Source: Balaenoptera acutorostrata (taxonomy: Eukaryota > Chordata > Mammalia > Artiodactyla > Balaenopteridae). From it: 64,000 nt of DNA. The DNA lies in contig NC_080070.1 of the NCBI RefSeq assembly GCF_949987535.1, positions 8,614,016 to 8,678,015 on the forward strand, written 5' to 3'. The notes under the pieces were generated by a model, which ran no database searches, had not been told where the DNA came from, and saw only the letters and a program-made list of their open reading frames with translations. A program made the translations under genes and the position numbers. Below, one piece after another: positions 62,823 through 64,000 of the stretch. The number at the start of each line of letters is the position of its first letter. Positions within the stretch are counted from its first letter, which is position 1.

Positions 62823-64000
62823 ATCCTCTCTTAATGTGCTGGGGTGCACTTTGAAAAGCCAAAATGGATCACCAGAACCTGTATAAATATTAGTCAAATG
62901 TATTTGCTAACTTTTATGTCCGTTGGGAAAGAAAAAGCTGACCTTTTCATTGAGAACCATACGTATAACATCAGTCCAAATTCTCCGGTATACCTTTTCA
63001 TGATAGGGTGCCATTAAACTCAGAATCCATAAAATCTCAGTGGTATAATGTAGAACATGCTCATATATTCACATTTTTCTGCACTGATAAGATTCTGAAA
63101 CGGACACAGCTCTTTTCCATTTTAAGATTAGCGTAACTTTCTTACACATTACTCCACTTCTACGCTAAAAAGCAGTTTCAGAACTGTGACCTGGCTCTGT
63201 TTTTCTGCTTATCTAGTAGCTTTCAGACAGCTACTATGTTATGTGGTATGTTTCGGGCTCATCCAAAGTGTCATTAAAAAAAGCACAGATGATATCCCTA
63301 CTTGTCCCTCCATTTGGTTGTTTGGTAGAATATTGATTTGCTCTGGTTGGTGCTGTAGTAAATTTACATATGAAGTTAACTCTCCAGCTCTCTCCCAAGC
63401 CCATTCTTTCTGGATTTACACATCCTACTTCTACCTACTCCCATTCGTGTGGCTCAATCTGGGTCCCTTCACCAGGAATACAGAATTGTTACTAAAAGAA
63501 AGAAGTCAGTCCTTCTTTACTAGACTAGGAGCACGTAGGATGCACACGAAGCTGGTGTGTGTGTGCGCGCACGCGTGTGTGTGAAGAGGAGAGCGGGAGG
63601 GAGAATGAGATGCTGGCACACTGAGGTCAGACGAATTCGAGGCAGAATGAGCCTTTAGGTTCCAAATCCTTTCTGGGCCCTTCTATGCCCTCGTGCGCCA
63701 TGATTCACACCTACATTCTTAGAAAGCCAATCAAAGTGGTCTTAGCACAAAGAACGTTATGTTACTGGCAACCAAAGTGATCTTGACTAGTCCAGTTTGC
63801 CTTACAGCCATGATGCCTGTAAATGAGGAAACTCAACTTTACTTTTCTTTTATCCTTTCAGCATACCTCAGAGTTCAGGCGCCACTGAGGTTGAATTACT
63901 ACTTATGTACAATGACAGCTTCCACCTCAAGCACTTGCCTCCCACCACAGACCCTCCTGGGCTCACAGGCAGCCTGCTGAGCCGCATCAGCCAGAAAGGG
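62823..64000. other. Unassigned intronic sequence
   Basis: Apart from a GT/GC alternating run at 63555-63583 nothing was recognised. The 132-codon frame at 63186-63584 runs through that run and shows no domain. Confidence 0.5.
63555..63583. repeat. Alternating purine-pyrimidine (GT/GC) run
   Basis: GTGTGTGTGCGCGCACGCGTGTGTGTG: strictly alternating through a central GC/CG segment. Confidence 0.95.

Overview
The window is mammalian intronic DNA. It has no bacterial or viral gene organisation, no CpG island and no dense ORFs, and most of the recognisable content is interspersed repeats. The repeat set points to a whale or dolphin. There are full-length CHR-2 tRNA-derived SINEs (46446-46749, 58505-58838) and shorter or diverged CHR copies (21490-21614, 28928-29330, 41156-41273). 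There are young L1 copies with the 3' end usual in cetartiodactyls. I see no BovB or Bov-tA element, which would be expected in 64 kb of a ruminant.

The only coding segment of a host gene that I can support is one 120-bp exon on the minus strand, 35043-35162. It has an AG acceptor and a GT donor and encodes a peptide that I recognise as the start of the fibrinogen-like region of CNTNAP2 (contactin-associated protein-like 2, Caspr2). CNTNAP2 therefore runs right to left. About 28.8 kb of upstream intron lies to the right of the exon and about 35 kb of downstream intron to the left. No neighbouring exon was recognised, which fits the very large introns of this gene.

Layout by region. 1-7.0 kb: old MIR and L2 copies, then a MaLR (MLT1-type) LTR split by a 3.5-kb antisense L1. 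7-21 kb: L2, a Charlie-type DNA transposon, an old L1, an AT-rich tract (11.57-12.0 kb) and much unassigned sequence. 21-31 kb: an old L1 5' region, a SINE, a MaLR-like LTR, a solo ERV1-like LTR with TG...CA ends and a 4-bp target duplication, an L2 carrying a SINE, and an L1 3' end. 31-43 kb: the exon, microsatellites, an L2 interrupted by a MIR, MER5A, a mariner MITE, and an antisense MLT1 LTR in which a 43-45 bp unit has expanded to eight copies. 43-55 kb: sparse MIR and L2, a CHR-2 SINE and a roughly 44-bp L1 insertion. 55.5-59.2 kb: the youngest large element, a 5'-truncated sense-strand L1 with nearly intact reverse transcriptase, bounded by 12-bp target duplications and itself hit by a CHR-2 SINE with its own 12-bp duplication. 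59-64 kb: MER20, MIR, L2 and microsatellites.

The genes do not form a pathway here: one exon of a neuronal adhesion protein sits in retrotransposon-rich intron. I found no convincing new biological system. The observations most worth a second look are the minisatellite inside an LTR, the tiny L1 insertion, the dated nested insertions and two perfect short hairpins. Repeat family names come from memory of consensus sequences and their edges are approximate unless target duplications are stated.
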